From Selenomonas sputigena (GTDB lineage: Bacteria > Bacillota > Negativicutes > Selenomonadales > Selenomonadaceae): DNA of 64,000 nt. The notes under the pieces were generated by a model that was given only the letters and a program-made list of their open reading frames with translations, had not been told where the DNA came from and did no database searches. The stretch's first letter is position 1; the number at the start of each line of letters is the position of its first letter. The stretch spans positions 1,986,051-2,050,050 of the forward strand of contig NZ_CP110383.1 in assembly GCF_026015965.1 (NCBI RefSeq). Direction: 5' to 3'. Below, one piece after another: positions 32,846 through 40,680 of this stretch. Position numbers and translations under genes: made by a program.

Positions 32846-33054
32846 CTCTTAAATCGCGCCGGCGGCGAAGTTCTTTTCGCTGTTGATGCGGAGTATCACA
32901 TCTGCCTCTTCGTCAAGCGATACCGTCAATTCTCCCATCACCCTCTGCACCTCTGGTAGGCAAGATCCCCATCCTTCCCCATGAGCATGACGAACACCTT
33001 CTGAGCCTTTTGCAATACTCCTCCACGCGAGAGCACACGCCGCACGTCTTCCAT
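32846..33054 (-). pseudogene. remnant of a second FtsZ-like gene
   Basis: From 33054 the frame reads MEDVRRVLSRGGVLQKAQKV then FVMLMGKDGDL, matching the C-terminal part of the FtsZ-like protein at 26620 (MADVQRVLSYGGALGAAKRV, FVMVTGKEGEL). A frameshift follows, after which another frame continues PEVQRVMGELTVSLDEEADV and ILRINSEKNFAAGAI. Only about 65 of 342 codons survive, immediately behind the rtcB stop codon. Confidence 0.75.
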
Positions 33055-33058
33055 CCGT

Positions 33059-34324
33059 TCACAACGATAGCATCTCTTTCCCGCCTTCATTCTCCTCCAC
33101 CGCCCCCTTCGGGCCTCCTGCCTTGAAGTTATAAACCGGCTTCAGAACCTCGATGACGTCGACGGAATCGCGGATCACGTCGATGATGTCAGCGAGTGAC
33201 TTGTAGGCCATCGGTGCTTCATCGAGCGTGCCTTCGCCGATGCTCGTCGTGTAGACGCCCGCCATTTCCTTTTGGAATTCCTCAAGCGTGAAGCGCTCGC
33301 GTGCCGTCGTCCTTGACATGAGCCGACCTGCGCCGTGCGGGCCGGAGTAGTTCCACTCGGGATCGCCGCGGCCGACAGCGAGGATGCTGCCGTCGCGCAT
33401 GTTGATCGGGATGAGGACGCGCTCGCCCTGGTGAGCGGCGATCGCACCCTTTCGAAGGATCATTTCTTCCGTGTCGATGTAGTTGTGCACCGTATGGAAC
33501 GCTTCGCTCGGCGTGACGCCGATGTGCTCAAGCAGTTTCTCGGCGATCTTTTCGCGGTTCAATCTTGCGAAGCGCTGGCAGATCGCGATGTCGTGCAGGT
33601 AGTCGTCGAGGTACTTGCCGAAGAGAAAGGCAAGGTCGGGCGGCACGGTCATCTTCGTCGGACGAAAGTTCCGATGCAGTTCCTTGATCGCTTCCTGCAG
33701 CTCGGCGCGCCGCCCTTCCGCCTTGTAGCGGCGGATCATCTCGTCACGCGCCGCAAAGAGCGCCGCCTTTCCGTGCGCGAGGTCGATGGCGAGCGATTGA
33801 TAGATCTCGGCGACCTGCGTGCCGAGACTGCGGCTGCCCGTGTGAATGACGAGGTAGTTCGTACCATCCGCAGCGCGGTCGATCTCGATGAAGTGGTTGC
33901 CGCCGCCGAGCGTGCCAAGTGCCTTGGCGATGCGCTTGACGTTCTTGAGATCGCGGTAGCAGCGAAGCTCCGTGAAGTCGAACTTCGCCTGCCGCCCCTC
34001 CCACAGCTGTCTGCCCGACGGGATGATGTGCGCCGCCTCGTCGACCTTGGCGAGGTCGAGTTCCTTCTTTCCGAGGTTTACCGTATACATGCCGCAGCCG
34101 ATGTCGACGCCGACGAGGTTCGGCACGACCTTGTCCCTCACCGTCATCGTCGTGCCGATCGTGCAGCCTTTGCCCCAGTGGACATCGGGCATGATGCGTA
34201 TCTTCGCACCCTCGGCGAACTCGTAGTCGCACATGCGCCGGATCTGCTCGACGGCTTCGTCTTCAATGACCTTCGCATAGGCGATCGCCGTCGCGGCCTT
34301 TCCCTTGATTTCCAATCGTTCCAT
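33059..34324 (-). CDS. rtcB: RtcB-family RNA ligase
   Basis: GTP- and Mn-dependent ligase joining RNA 2',3'-cyclic phosphate or 3'-phosphate to 5'-OH ends, used in tRNA and rRNA repair; 421 residues. Motifs: PDVHWGKGCTIGTTM, GVDIGCGMYTVN (metal-binding Asp/Cys), TLGGGNHFIEID, a metal His region in VIHTGSRSLG, and GPHGAGRLMSR, which holds the family's guanylated His. It ends with the usual VLKPVYNFKAGG plus a short extra tail. The start at 34324 follows CGGAGGTAATACG. No archease or rtcA is adjacent. Its neighbours are FtsZ-like and WYL remnants, and a truncated second rtcB lies downstream, suggesting a mobile or duplicated RNA-repair module. Confidence 0.95.
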   Translation of the reverse strand: MERLEIKGKAATAIAYAKVIEDEAVEQIRRMCDYEFAEGAKIRIMPDVHWGKGCTIGTTMTVRDKVVPNLVGVDIGCGMYTVNLGKKELDLAKVDEAAHIIPSGRQLWEGRQAKFDFTELRCYRDLKNVKRIAKALGTLGGGNHFIEIDRAADGTNYLVIHTGSRSLGTQVAEIYQSLAIDLAHGKAALFAARDEMIRRYKAEGRRAELQEAIKELHRNFRPTKMTVPPDLAFLFGKYLDDYLHDIAICQRFARLNREKIAEKLLEHIGVTPSEAFHTVHNYIDTEEMILRKGAIAAHQGERVLIPINMRDGSILAVGRGDPEWNYSGPHGAGRLMSRTTARERFTLEEFQKEMAGVYTTSIGEGTLDEAPMAYKSLADIIDVIRDSVDVIEVLKPVYNFKAGGPKGAVEENEGGKEMLSL

Positions 34325-34345
34325 CGTATTACCTCCTCCGCTTCT

Positions 34346-34398
34346 TGATATTTCGATATTTCGATATGCCAGCCCGACAGATTGCCCGTCGGGCTGGC
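34346..34398. promoter_or_regulatory. 8-bp direct repeats and hairpin upstream of rtcB
   Basis: GATATTTC occurs twice in tandem followed by GATAT (34347-34366), directly next to a perfect hairpin GCCAGCCCGAC / GTCGGGCTGGC (34368-34398). There is no T-run for termination on the minus strand. It sits 22 bases before the rtcB start, so it may be an operator or leader structure for rtcB. Confidence 0.45.
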
Positions 34399-34420
34399 GA
34401 CCTTTCCCGGAAACTGTCCT

Positions 34421-34630
34421 TCACTTCATACGCTTCACGCGCTTTTCCCCGCCTTCGTCACGACGCCGCGAGCGCCTGCCAAAGACACACGAGCCGCAAA
34501 ACGACGGGCGAATCCCCGTCATCAGGCATGCGGGGCACGGGCTTACGACGCAGCGCACGACGCCCAGGTGATACAGGCAATCCTCGCACGGTGGAGATAC
34601 GAAACGTTGCATCGTCTGCAAGACATCCAT
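34421..34630 (-). CDS. small cysteine-rich protein upstream of rtcB
   Basis: A 69-residue protein starting MDVLQTMQRFVSPPCEDCLY. Seven cysteines in the order CEDC, C, CPAC, CGSC suggest one or two zinc sites, followed by a strongly basic tail (GRRSRRRDEGGEKRVKRMK) suited to nucleic-acid binding. The start at 34630 follows GGGAGGTG; an ATG ten codons earlier lacks a site. An extended -10 (TGGTATAAT, near 34687 on the minus strand) lies about 60 bases upstream. It is followed by rtcB about 100 bases away, so a shared role is possible. Not a recognised family. Confidence 0.6.
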   Translation of the reverse strand: MDVLQTMQRFVSPPCEDCLYHLGVVRCVVSPCPACLMTGIRPSFCGSCVFGRRSRRRDEGGEKRVKRMK

Positions 34631-34760
34631 CAAAGGCACCTCCCATAAGTGTGCAGTCATTCACTCTTATCCCTTTTTCTGCTCCCATTATACCAAGTCG
34701 CTTCGCTCCGAGGTCGCCTGTCATGCGACATCATCAAATTCCTTGCTTTCATTATAGGAA

Positions 34761-34789
34761 GAGGCATGGACAAATTTTGTCCATGCCTC
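34761..34789. repeat. palindromic repeat, copy 3
   Basis: GAGGCATGGACAAATTTTGT followed by CCATGCCTC, a perfect palindrome, preceded by GGTCGCCTGTCATGCGACAT (34712-34731) as in copy 2. Confidence 0.85.
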
Positions 34790-34870
34790 AAAATATTTTT
34801 GATTGAGTCTTTCCCTTGCCCTCGCAGAAACAAAATGATAAGATACAAGAAAGAAGGCGAGGTGCGTACG

Positions 34871-35122
34871 ATGCCAGAAATAACGAGGTTTTACGGTATC
34901 ATCATCAAGATATTTTTTCGCAACGAGCATAATCCGCCCCATATTCATGCAATCTACGGAGAGCACAACGGTTTGTTTTCCATTGCCGACATGCAGATGC
35001 TGGAAGGCGATCTTCCTGCACGTGCAGTCAAGCTTGTTCAAGAGTGGGGTACGCCCTTCACCGAGGAATTGCTGCAGATGTGGAACACGAAGCAGCTGAG
35101 AAAACTTCCTCCGCTGAAATGA
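34871..35122 (+). CDS. DUF4160 protein
   Basis: An 83-residue protein starting MPEITRFYGIIIKIFFRNEH, with the DUF4160 signature HNPPHIHAIYGEHNGLFSI and the late WxTPFTEELLQMWN pattern. The ATG at 34871 follows AAGGCGAGG; the open frame extends further upstream through the palindromic repeat, which is not coding. It is followed 34 bases later by a DUF2442 gene, the usual partner; such pairs behave like small toxin-antitoxin modules in genome surveys, but the biochemistry is unknown. Confidence 0.85.
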   Translation: MPEITRFYGIIIKIFFRNEHNPPHIHAIYGEHNGLFSIADMQMLEGDLPARAVKLVQEWGTPFTEELLQMWNTKQLRKLPPLK

Positions 35123-35156
35123 TATTGTCCGTGACACGTCCCGAGGTGTTGATGAT

Positions 35157-35414
35157 ATGCTGTCCATAAAGATCAACAAGGTTGTCCCCATGGATGATAT
35201 GAAACTCCTTGTTTTTTTTGAAAACGGCTCTGTCAAACAGTTCGATGTCGGAGCGCTAAGCAAAGATTGTCCAGAATTTGAAGTCTTGCGCGACCCTGCC
35301 ATATTCCAATGTGTCAAGGTCGAACCCGGCGGCTATGGCATCGCCTGGAACGATGAATTGGACTGCTCAGAAGGCGAACTTTGGGAAAACAGCATAGATA
35401 TTCCTTCGAAATAG
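35157..35414 (+). CDS. DUF2442 protein
   Basis: An 85-residue protein with the DUF2442 pattern: an N-terminal strand KINKVVPMDDMKLLVFFENG, then VKQFDVGALSKDCPEF, FQCVKVEPGGYGIAWNDELD and a final CSEGELWENS. In most DUF4160-DUF2442 pairs this is the second gene and the probable antitoxin or DNA-binding partner. The gene ends at the palindromic terminator at 35411. Confidence 0.85.
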   Translation: MLSIKINKVVPMDDMKLLVFFENGSVKQFDVGALSKDCPEFEVLRDPAIFQCVKVEPGGYGIAWNDELDCSEGELWENSIDIPSK

Positions 35415-35458
35415 TAAGAGGCATGGACAGATTTCGTCCATGCCTCTTACTATTTTCT
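35411..35458. terminator. bidirectional terminator formed by palindromic repeat, copy 4
   Basis: ATAGTAAGAGGCATGGAC pairs with GTCCATGCCTCTTACTAT around AGATTTC; T-runs or A-runs on both sides. It serves the DUF2442 gene and the convergent vWA gene. Confidence 0.85.
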
Positions 35459-35468
35459 TTGCTTTTCC

Positions 35469-36140
35469 TTACTTCTTCCCTCGTGCCTTTTTGCAATAAT
35501 CAGCGATCGCCATGCTCCAGCCGGCGTCGATGCCGCCCGTCTTGATGAAGCTCGCGGTCATCGCGCCGAGCGAAACGAAGTTTTCACGCACGCCGCCCGC
35601 ATCGCATGCGAACTCCACGGAATTTTCCCGGCGGATGCCGAGATCGCCCGCGACGGCGACAGCGTCCATGTTCGCGCCGAGGAAAACGAACTCCCAGCCG
35701 TGCTTTTTCTCCTGATGCCCGATGAGCTTCTTGACCTTCTTCGCTGTGTAGCGAACGCTTGAATTTTCAAGACCGTCGGTCGTGATGACGAACATCGTGC
35801 GCACGGGACGATCCTCTTCTCGCGCATACTTGTGAATGTTGCGGATGTGCTGGATCGAGCAGCCGATGGCGTCGAGAAGCGCCGTGCAGCCGCGCGTGAA
35901 GTATTCGCGTCCCGTCAGAGGCGCAACCTTCCCGACGGGCACGCGGTCGTGAATGACCTCGACCTCGTCGTCGAAGAGCACGGTGGAAACGAGGATGTCC
36001 GTGCTTTCTTCCTGCTGGCGGCGCAGCATGCCGTTGAAGCCGCCGATGGTGTCCGATTCCAAGCCAGACATCGAGCCGCTGCGGTCGAGGATGAACACGA
36101 GTTCCGTCCTGCCCTGCGCTGCTTTCTTTTCTTCCGTCAT
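35469..36140 (-). CDS. vWA-domain protein (TerY-like)
   Basis: A 223-residue single von Willebrand A domain. The metal-ion-dependent adhesion site is complete: ELVFILDRSGSMSG (D-x-S-x-S), the Thr in GREYFTRGCTALLDA, and FVITTDGLEN. Stand-alone proteins of this type occur beside kinases, phosphatases or stress genes and act as metal-dependent protein-binding modules. The start at 36140 is chosen because AAAGGAGA is nine bases upstream; an ATG three codons earlier overlaps that site. It follows the helical protein at 36292 on the same strand (about 150-base gap), suggesting a functional pair. Confidence 0.9.
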   Translation of the reverse strand: MTEEKKAAQGRTELVFILDRSGSMSGLESDTIGGFNGMLRRQQEESTDILVSTVLFDDEVEVIHDRVPVGKVAPLTGREYFTRGCTALLDAIGCSIQHIRNIHKYAREEDRPVRTMFVITTDGLENSSVRYTAKKVKKLIGHQEKKHGWEFVFLGANMDAVAVAGDLGIRRENSVEFACDAGGVRENFVSLGAMTASFIKTGGIDAGWSMAIADYCKKARGKK

Positions 36141-36291
36141 GATAAGCATCTCCTTTTTTTGCTGCAATGGTTTTCTCTTCTGTGAAATCATTGTAACAAG
36201 AAAAAGAAGCCTCAAGGTCGCGCGGCAGGCGACATCTGCGGTGCAGGGCCTACATGCGGACGCAGGGCAAACACCAGACCCGACATTCATC

Positions 36292-36915
36292 TCACGGCAG
36301 CGTTTCCATGCCCAATTCGTACAAGGCGTTGTTGACCTCGTCGAGGTCGCCGATGCCCTTCTCGACACAGAACTTCACGGCAAGATCGAGCCGGCTCGCC
36401 GAGGAGAATGCGTAGCCTGCGCTCGCCAAGAGATCCACGGCATCGTCAAGGGTGAGCTGCAGCACGATGATGAAGGCGTAGAGCGTCTTCGCCTTCGGTC
36501 GGTAGTCCTTGCGGCGCATCTTGGAAAAGAGCTTGCGGTCGACGCCCGCCTTCTGATAGACTTCGACTTCGTCCCGCCCACGCTCGCGTATCAGGCGCAG
36601 AAGCCGTTCAGAGCACGTTTCTTCCGCCTTGTTTAGCCGACTTTTCAGATTCGATAGGAAGGAGCCGAGCACCGCCCCAACGGCGGGAATCGGACGATCC
36701 TTTTTCAGCGGCTTGCCGTCAGGCGCATACCGCCTGCGCTCCTCTTCGCACGATTCCAATTCACACGGCATTTCCAGCATATGCGGCGCTTCACTCAGTG
36801 GCGCTTCATCCGGCGCCTCGCCTTCGGGGCGCCAGAAGCGATCAAGATAACGGCACAGCTCCTTGATCATGCCGCGATCGGCTGGCTTCGTGCTGATGCG
36901 ATTCTCACGATCCAT
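36292..36915 (-). CDS. helical protein of a vWA-associated family, function unknown
   Basis: A 207-residue soluble protein. The first 90 residues are variable and acidic. The last 110 (SERLLRLIRERGRDEVEVYQ, KAGVDRKLFSKMRRKDYRPK, LTLDDAVDLLASAGYAFSSA) follow a pattern common in Firmicutes: a helix-turn-helix-like segment around RKLFSKMR and a repeated helical tail. The family is usually unnamed and often sits beside signalling or TIR/vWA proteins. The start at 36915 follows AGGAGGAGTGTTCGT. DNA or RNA binding is plausible from the basic RKLFSKMRRKDYRPK stretch. Confidence 0.75.
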   Translation of the reverse strand: MDRENRISTKPADRGMIKELCRYLDRFWRPEGEAPDEAPLSEAPHMLEMPCELESCEEERRRYAPDGKPLKKDRPIPAVGAVLGSFLSNLKSRLNKAEETCSERLLRLIRERGRDEVEVYQKAGVDRKLFSKMRRKDYRPKAKTLYAFIIVLQLTLDDAVDLLASAGYAFSSASRLDLAVKFCVEKGIGDLDEVNNALYELGMETLP

Positions 36916-37008
36916 ACGAACACTCCTCCTGCGTTGTTTGCCTATTTTCATGTTGTTTAGTTATATTTTAACATGAAGCCCTAGGAGGTCAAGCCGCAGC
37001 TGCTCGGC

Positions 37009-38346
37009 TCACCTCACTTCCTTCGGCAAGCGCCGAACTGTCATGACATACGCGATGGCGAGCGGTACGCATGAACCGAGCCAGGCCATGGGATTGCCTA
37101 GGCAGGCGCCGAGGAAACCGAGGGCGTCAACGAGCACGATGCCCGCCGTCGCGCGCATGATGAGCTCCATGACGCCGGCGACTGTCGGCACGATGGACTG
37201 TTCGAGTCCCTGCAGCGTGTAACGGAAGATGAAGAGCAGCGACAAGATCCAGTACGTCAGACCGTTGACGAGAAAATACGTCTGCCCGAGCCGAATCGCT
37301 TCCGCTTCGCCTGCGCCGACGAAAAGCTCCATCAGATACGGCCCTGCCGCGATGACGAATGCACCCGCCGCGAGACTGAAGCCGACGGACATCCGACAGC
37401 AAGCCTGCACGCCCGTGCGGATGCGGCTGAACTTGCCCGCACCGTAATTCTGCGCCGTATACGCTGCCATGGCCGCGCCGAACGACATCATCGGCATCAT
37501 GGCGATCGTGTCGACCTTCTGCGCCGCCGCATACGCCGCGACGGGCACTGCCCCCAGACCATTCAGCGCGACCTGCAGGATCACAGCGCCGAAGGCGATG
37601 ATCGTCGCTTGAAAGCCCATGGGCAGACCGATGGCGAGATGCATGCGCAAAAAGCTCCACGAGAGCCGCCAATCCTCGCGTCGCACATGAAGCTCAGGCA
37701 CGCGCCTTGCGATGTAGACGAGAAAAATCCCCGTTGCAAGAGCCCACGAAACTACGGTTGCGAATGCCGCGCCCGGAATACCCCAGCCGAATGCGAGCAG
37801 AAAAAGCACTTCAAAGGCAATGTTGATGGCGATGCCGACCCCGATGATGACGGTTGGCATCTTGCTGTCGCCTAGGGCGCGCAGGATATTCGCCGCCATC
37901 AATGCGGCAGTGGCGAAGACCGCTCCGCCGCAGATAATCGAAAAAAACGCCGTCGCATCGTCCAGAAGTTCGGGCGGCGTGTTCATGAATTCGAGCAACG
38001 GGCGACAGCCGAAGAAGCCGACGACGCTCAAGAGGACGGCGATCGAGAAAGAGAGTACCGCGCATGCCGCCGCACTTTTTCTGACGCCTGCGGCGTCCTT
38101 CGCGCCGTAGCGCTGCCCCGTGCAGATGGCCAGCCCCGAGGTCAGACCGATGACGAAGCCGAGCATCAGAAACATCAGGCTGCCCGTGCAGCCGACGGCG
38201 GCCAGCGCTTCGATCCCGAGGAAGCGCCCGACGAGCAGCGTGTCGATGAAGGCGTAGAGCTGCTGCATGATATTGCCCGCGATGAGCGGCAGTGTGAAGA
38301 AGAGGAGGAGCTTCGCGGGGCTTCCCTCGGTCATATCTTTTGCCAT
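37009..38346 (-). CDS. MATE-family multidrug efflux transporter
   Basis: A 445-residue inner-membrane exporter with twelve predicted helices, two MatE repeats. Typical motifs: LFFTLPLIAGNIMQQLYAFI at the start, AVGCTGSLMFLMLGFVIGLT, GICTGQRYGAKD-type loop (LAICTGQRYGAKDAAGVRK) and LPMGFQATIIAFGAVILQ in the second half. Drug or toxic-metabolite export by Na or H antiport is expected; substrate cannot be told. Start at 38346 directly after the YdcF stop codon, so the two are coupled. Confidence 0.93.
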   Translation of the reverse strand: MAKDMTEGSPAKLLLFFTLPLIAGNIMQQLYAFIDTLLVGRFLGIEALAAVGCTGSLMFLMLGFVIGLTSGLAICTGQRYGAKDAAGVRKSAAACAVLSFSIAVLLSVVGFFGCRPLLEFMNTPPELLDDATAFFSIICGGAVFATAALMAANILRALGDSKMPTVIIGVGIAINIAFEVLFLLAFGWGIPGAAFATVVSWALATGIFLVYIARRVPELHVRREDWRLSWSFLRMHLAIGLPMGFQATIIAFGAVILQVALNGLGAVPVAAYAAAQKVDTIAMMPMMSFGAAMAAYTAQNYGAGKFSRIRTGVQACCRMSVGFSLAAGAFVIAAGPYLMELFVGAGEAEAIRLGQTYFLVNGLTYWILSLLFIFRYTLQGLEQSIVPTVAGVMELIMRATAGIVLVDALGFLGACLGNPMAWLGSCVPLAIAYVMTVRRLPKEVR

Positions 38347-38347
38347 G

Positions 38348-39106
38348 TCATTTCCCCAAGCAGTACGTGACGGCGGTGCGCAGACATTCCTGCAGCACGA
38401 CGGCATTCGTATGCAGCGCATCCGCCGAAGGCGCGAGCTTCACAACGTGAAAGATCGGATGATGGCTGACCATGTAATCCGTCGGGTACGGCACGACCTC
38501 GATGCCGAGTTTCTCGTAGTTCAGGACGGAACGCTTCATGTGGAAGGCGCTCGTGACGAGGATTGGGCGCACGAGGCCGTTCTCCTTGAGGATCTTCGCC
38601 GTATAGGCCGCATTCTGCACCGTATTCTGGCTCGCGCCCTCAACGAGGATGCGGCTCTCGGGGATACCGAGGGAAACGAGCGTGCGCTTGGCGAGCAACG
38701 CTTCCTTGCCGCTCTCCTGGAACACCTGCCCGCCCGATACGAGGATCGGCAGGTCTAGCTTTTGTGCGAGCCGCACGGCGGTCAGAAGGCGCGTCGACGG
38801 GCTTGCCGTCAGCGCACCCTCGCCATCGACGTCGGGCGCATCGGAGAAAGCGCCGCCGCCGAGCATGATGACGACGTCTCCCTCGGGCTTCGCGGGCGGC
38901 GCGTAAGCGTCTTCGAGCGCACCCATGAGCACGTCGGCGACGAGATACGTCGACAGGAGGTAGAACACTGCGGTAATGAGCACAATCGCCTTCGCCGCGA
39001 AGCGCTCGCCCCTCTTCCATGCGAGATAAGCAAGGAAGAAAAAGGCGAGAAAAAAAATACCGGGCGGCAGAAAGAAGCTCGCACCGAATTTCAGAAATTG
39101 GATCAT
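38348..39106 (-). CDS. YdcF-like DUF218 membrane protein
   Basis: A 252-residue protein with two N-terminal membrane segments (SFFLPPGIFFLAFFFLAYLA and AIVLITAVFYLLSTYL) followed by an exported DUF218 domain: VVIMLGGGAFSD, LPILVSGGQVFQESGKEA, SRILVEGASQNTVQNA and ILVTSAFHMKRS. DUF218 proteins such as SanA/ElyC/YdcF act on envelope precursors or vancomycin tolerance; the reaction is not settled. The start at 39106 follows AAAGGGAAA. Confidence 0.9.
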   Translation of the reverse strand: MIQFLKFGASFFLPPGIFFLAFFFLAYLAWKRGERFAAKAIVLITAVFYLLSTYLVADVLMGALEDAYAPPAKPEGDVVIMLGGGAFSDAPDVDGEGALTASPSTRLLTAVRLAQKLDLPILVSGGQVFQESGKEALLAKRTLVSLGIPESRILVEGASQNTVQNAAYTAKILKENGLVRPILVTSAFHMKRSVLNYEKLGIEVVPYPTDYMVSHHPIFHVVKLAPSADALHTNAVVLQECLRTAVTYCLGK

Positions 39107-39208
39107 CGAACAATTTCCCTTTCTTGGAAAAAAGGATTCCGTGAAGAATCCGCGAATAAAAACAAATAAAGAAGCAGTAGAATAAAACGACAAAAAGGAG
39201 AGAACAGC

Positions 39209-39553
39209 ATGGCAATTCTGCAAGGGAACATCGAAGTGCGCAAGAACGCCGCAGGCGGCAAGGGAGAAGTCAGCCTCGAGCACCTCTTGAGCAAGGAGCA
39301 GATGGGCGACAAGTGCTCGACCTTCGCGCGCGTCACGATCAAGCCCGGCTCGTCGCTCGGCTACCATCAGCACAAGGGAAACAGCGAGACATACTTCATC
39401 CTGCAGGGCAAGGGTGTCTACAACGACAACGGCACGGAGGTCGAAGTCGGCCCCGGAACGACGACCTTCTGTCCCGATGGCGAGTATCATGGCCTGTCGA
39501 ACGAAAACGGCACGGAAGATCTCGTGTTCATGGCTCTGATCATCAATAGCTGA
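39209..39553 (+). CDS. small cupin protein
   Basis: A 114-residue single-domain cupin. Motif 1 is PGSSLGYHQHKGNSETYFIL (His pair and Glu for metal) and motif 2 is CPDGEYHGLSNEN. It resembles stand-alone cupins that bind Mn or Fe and may isomerise sugars or sense metabolites; substrate unknown. Start at 39209 after AAAGGAGAGAACAGC. Monocistronic, divergent from the YdcF gene, convergent to galE with a bidirectional terminator between. Confidence 0.92.
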   Translation: MAILQGNIEVRKNAAGGKGEVSLEHLLSKEQMGDKCSTFARVTIKPGSSLGYHQHKGNSETYFILQGKGVYNDNGTEVEVGPGTTTFCPDGEYHGLSNENGTEDLVFMALIINS

Positions 39554-39633
39554 ATATACTTCCAGGGAAGCGTTGATAAATTCAGCCGCTCATCTTCGCA
39601 TGTCTGCGCGACTTCATTTCATCCGCGCTCTCT

Positions 39634-39670
39634 AAAAAAAGAACCTGCCAAGGCAGGTTCTTTTTTTTTA
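39634..39670. terminator. bidirectional terminator between the cupin gene and galE
   Basis: AAAAAAAGAACCTGCC / GGCAGGTTCTTTTTTTTT with a two-base loop region; T-runs on both strands. Confidence 0.92.
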
Positions 39671-40603
39671 CTAGCCCTCGCACTTGCCGCAAAAGTACTC
39701 GTATGTGCGCCGAAGCCCCTCGGCGAGCGTAGTGGCAGGCTGCCAATCGAGGCCGCGACGGGCGCGGCTGTTCGAAAGCATCGACTTGTAGATGTCTCCC
39801 TCGCGCTCCGCGCCGTACTTTGGGACAATCTCGCGCCCGCAGATCTCCGCGAGGAGCGATACGAGCTCGCGAAGGCTCGTCTCCGTCTGCGTCGAGAGGT
39901 TGTAGGCGGCATTCACTTCCTCGGTACGAAGCGCCGCCAAGATGCCCTCGGCGATGTCGCCCGCATAGACGAAGTCGCGCGTCTGCTCGCCATCGCCGTA
40001 GATCGTGATGTCACGCCCCTCGGCCACCGCCTTGGCGAAGATGCTGATGACGCCGCCCTCGCCGCCGTCGCCCTGGCGCTCGCCGTAGACGTTCGCAAAG
40101 CGCAGGACGACGTACTCCATGCCGTAAATCTTACGATACATCTCAAGGTACTTCTCCACCGAGAGCTTCGACAGGCCGTAGAACGACATCGGCTCCGTCG
40201 GCTGCGCTTCGCGCACGGGCAGGTCGTCCTCCTTCACGTCCCCATAGGCGGCGGCGGTCGAAGCGAAGATGACGCGCTTGACGTTCGCCGCACGTGCCGC
40301 TTCCAAGACCTGTACCGTTCCTAGGAGGTTCTCGCGCGTATCGAGAAGCGGATTTTTGATCGACGTATCGACCATCGTCTGCGCGGCAAGGTGGACGATG
40401 GCGTCGAAAGCTCCCGCCGCCACGACCTTCGGAAGCTCCTCATCCAAGATGTCCATCTCGACGAGCTTCGCTTCGGGCGGCAAATTCTCGGCAAGCCCCG
40501 TCGACAAATTGTCGAGCGCCGTCACTTTCTCGCCCTTCGCGAGAAGATGACGCACGAGATGCGAGCCGATGAAGCCCGCGCCGCCGGTCACCAGTATATT
40601 CAA
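39671..40603 (-). CDS. galE: NAD-dependent UDP-sugar epimerase (GalE-like)
   Basis: Extended short-chain dehydrogenase interconverting UDP-glucose/galactose-type sugars, 310 residues. Rossmann motif TGGAGFIGSHL at 6-16, DNLSTG at 31-36 (NAD ribose binding), catalytic Tyr142 and Lys146 in SFYGLSK with FASTAAAYG before it. The start is a TTG at 40603, eight bases after AGGAGG; the GTG in the same frame lies inside that site and cannot serve. The short type and the GERQGDGGEGGVIS insert are closer to bacterial-archaeal GalE homologues with broad specificity than to E. coli GalE. It supplies surface-polysaccharide precursors with rfbD. Confidence 0.88.
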   Translation of the reverse strand: MNILVTGGAGFIGSHLVRHLLAKGEKVTALDNLSTGLAENLPPEAKLVEMDILDEELPKVVAAGAFDAIVHLAAQTMVDTSIKNPLLDTRENLLGTVQVLEAARAANVKRVIFASTAAAYGDVKEDDLPVREAQPTEPMSFYGLSKLSVEKYLEMYRKIYGMEYVVLRFANVYGERQGDGGEGGVISIFAKAVAEGRDITIYGDGEQTRDFVYAGDIAEGILAALRTEEVNAAYNLSTQTETSLRELVSLLAEICGREIVPKYGAEREGDIYKSMLSNSRARRGLDWQPATTLAEGLRRTYEYFCGKCEG

Positions 40604-40680
40604 ATGCAGCACCTCCTAAACAAAATGCAGCCATGCCGCATGACTCAGCGAACCCATTATAGCCCACTCATGCGGATGCG

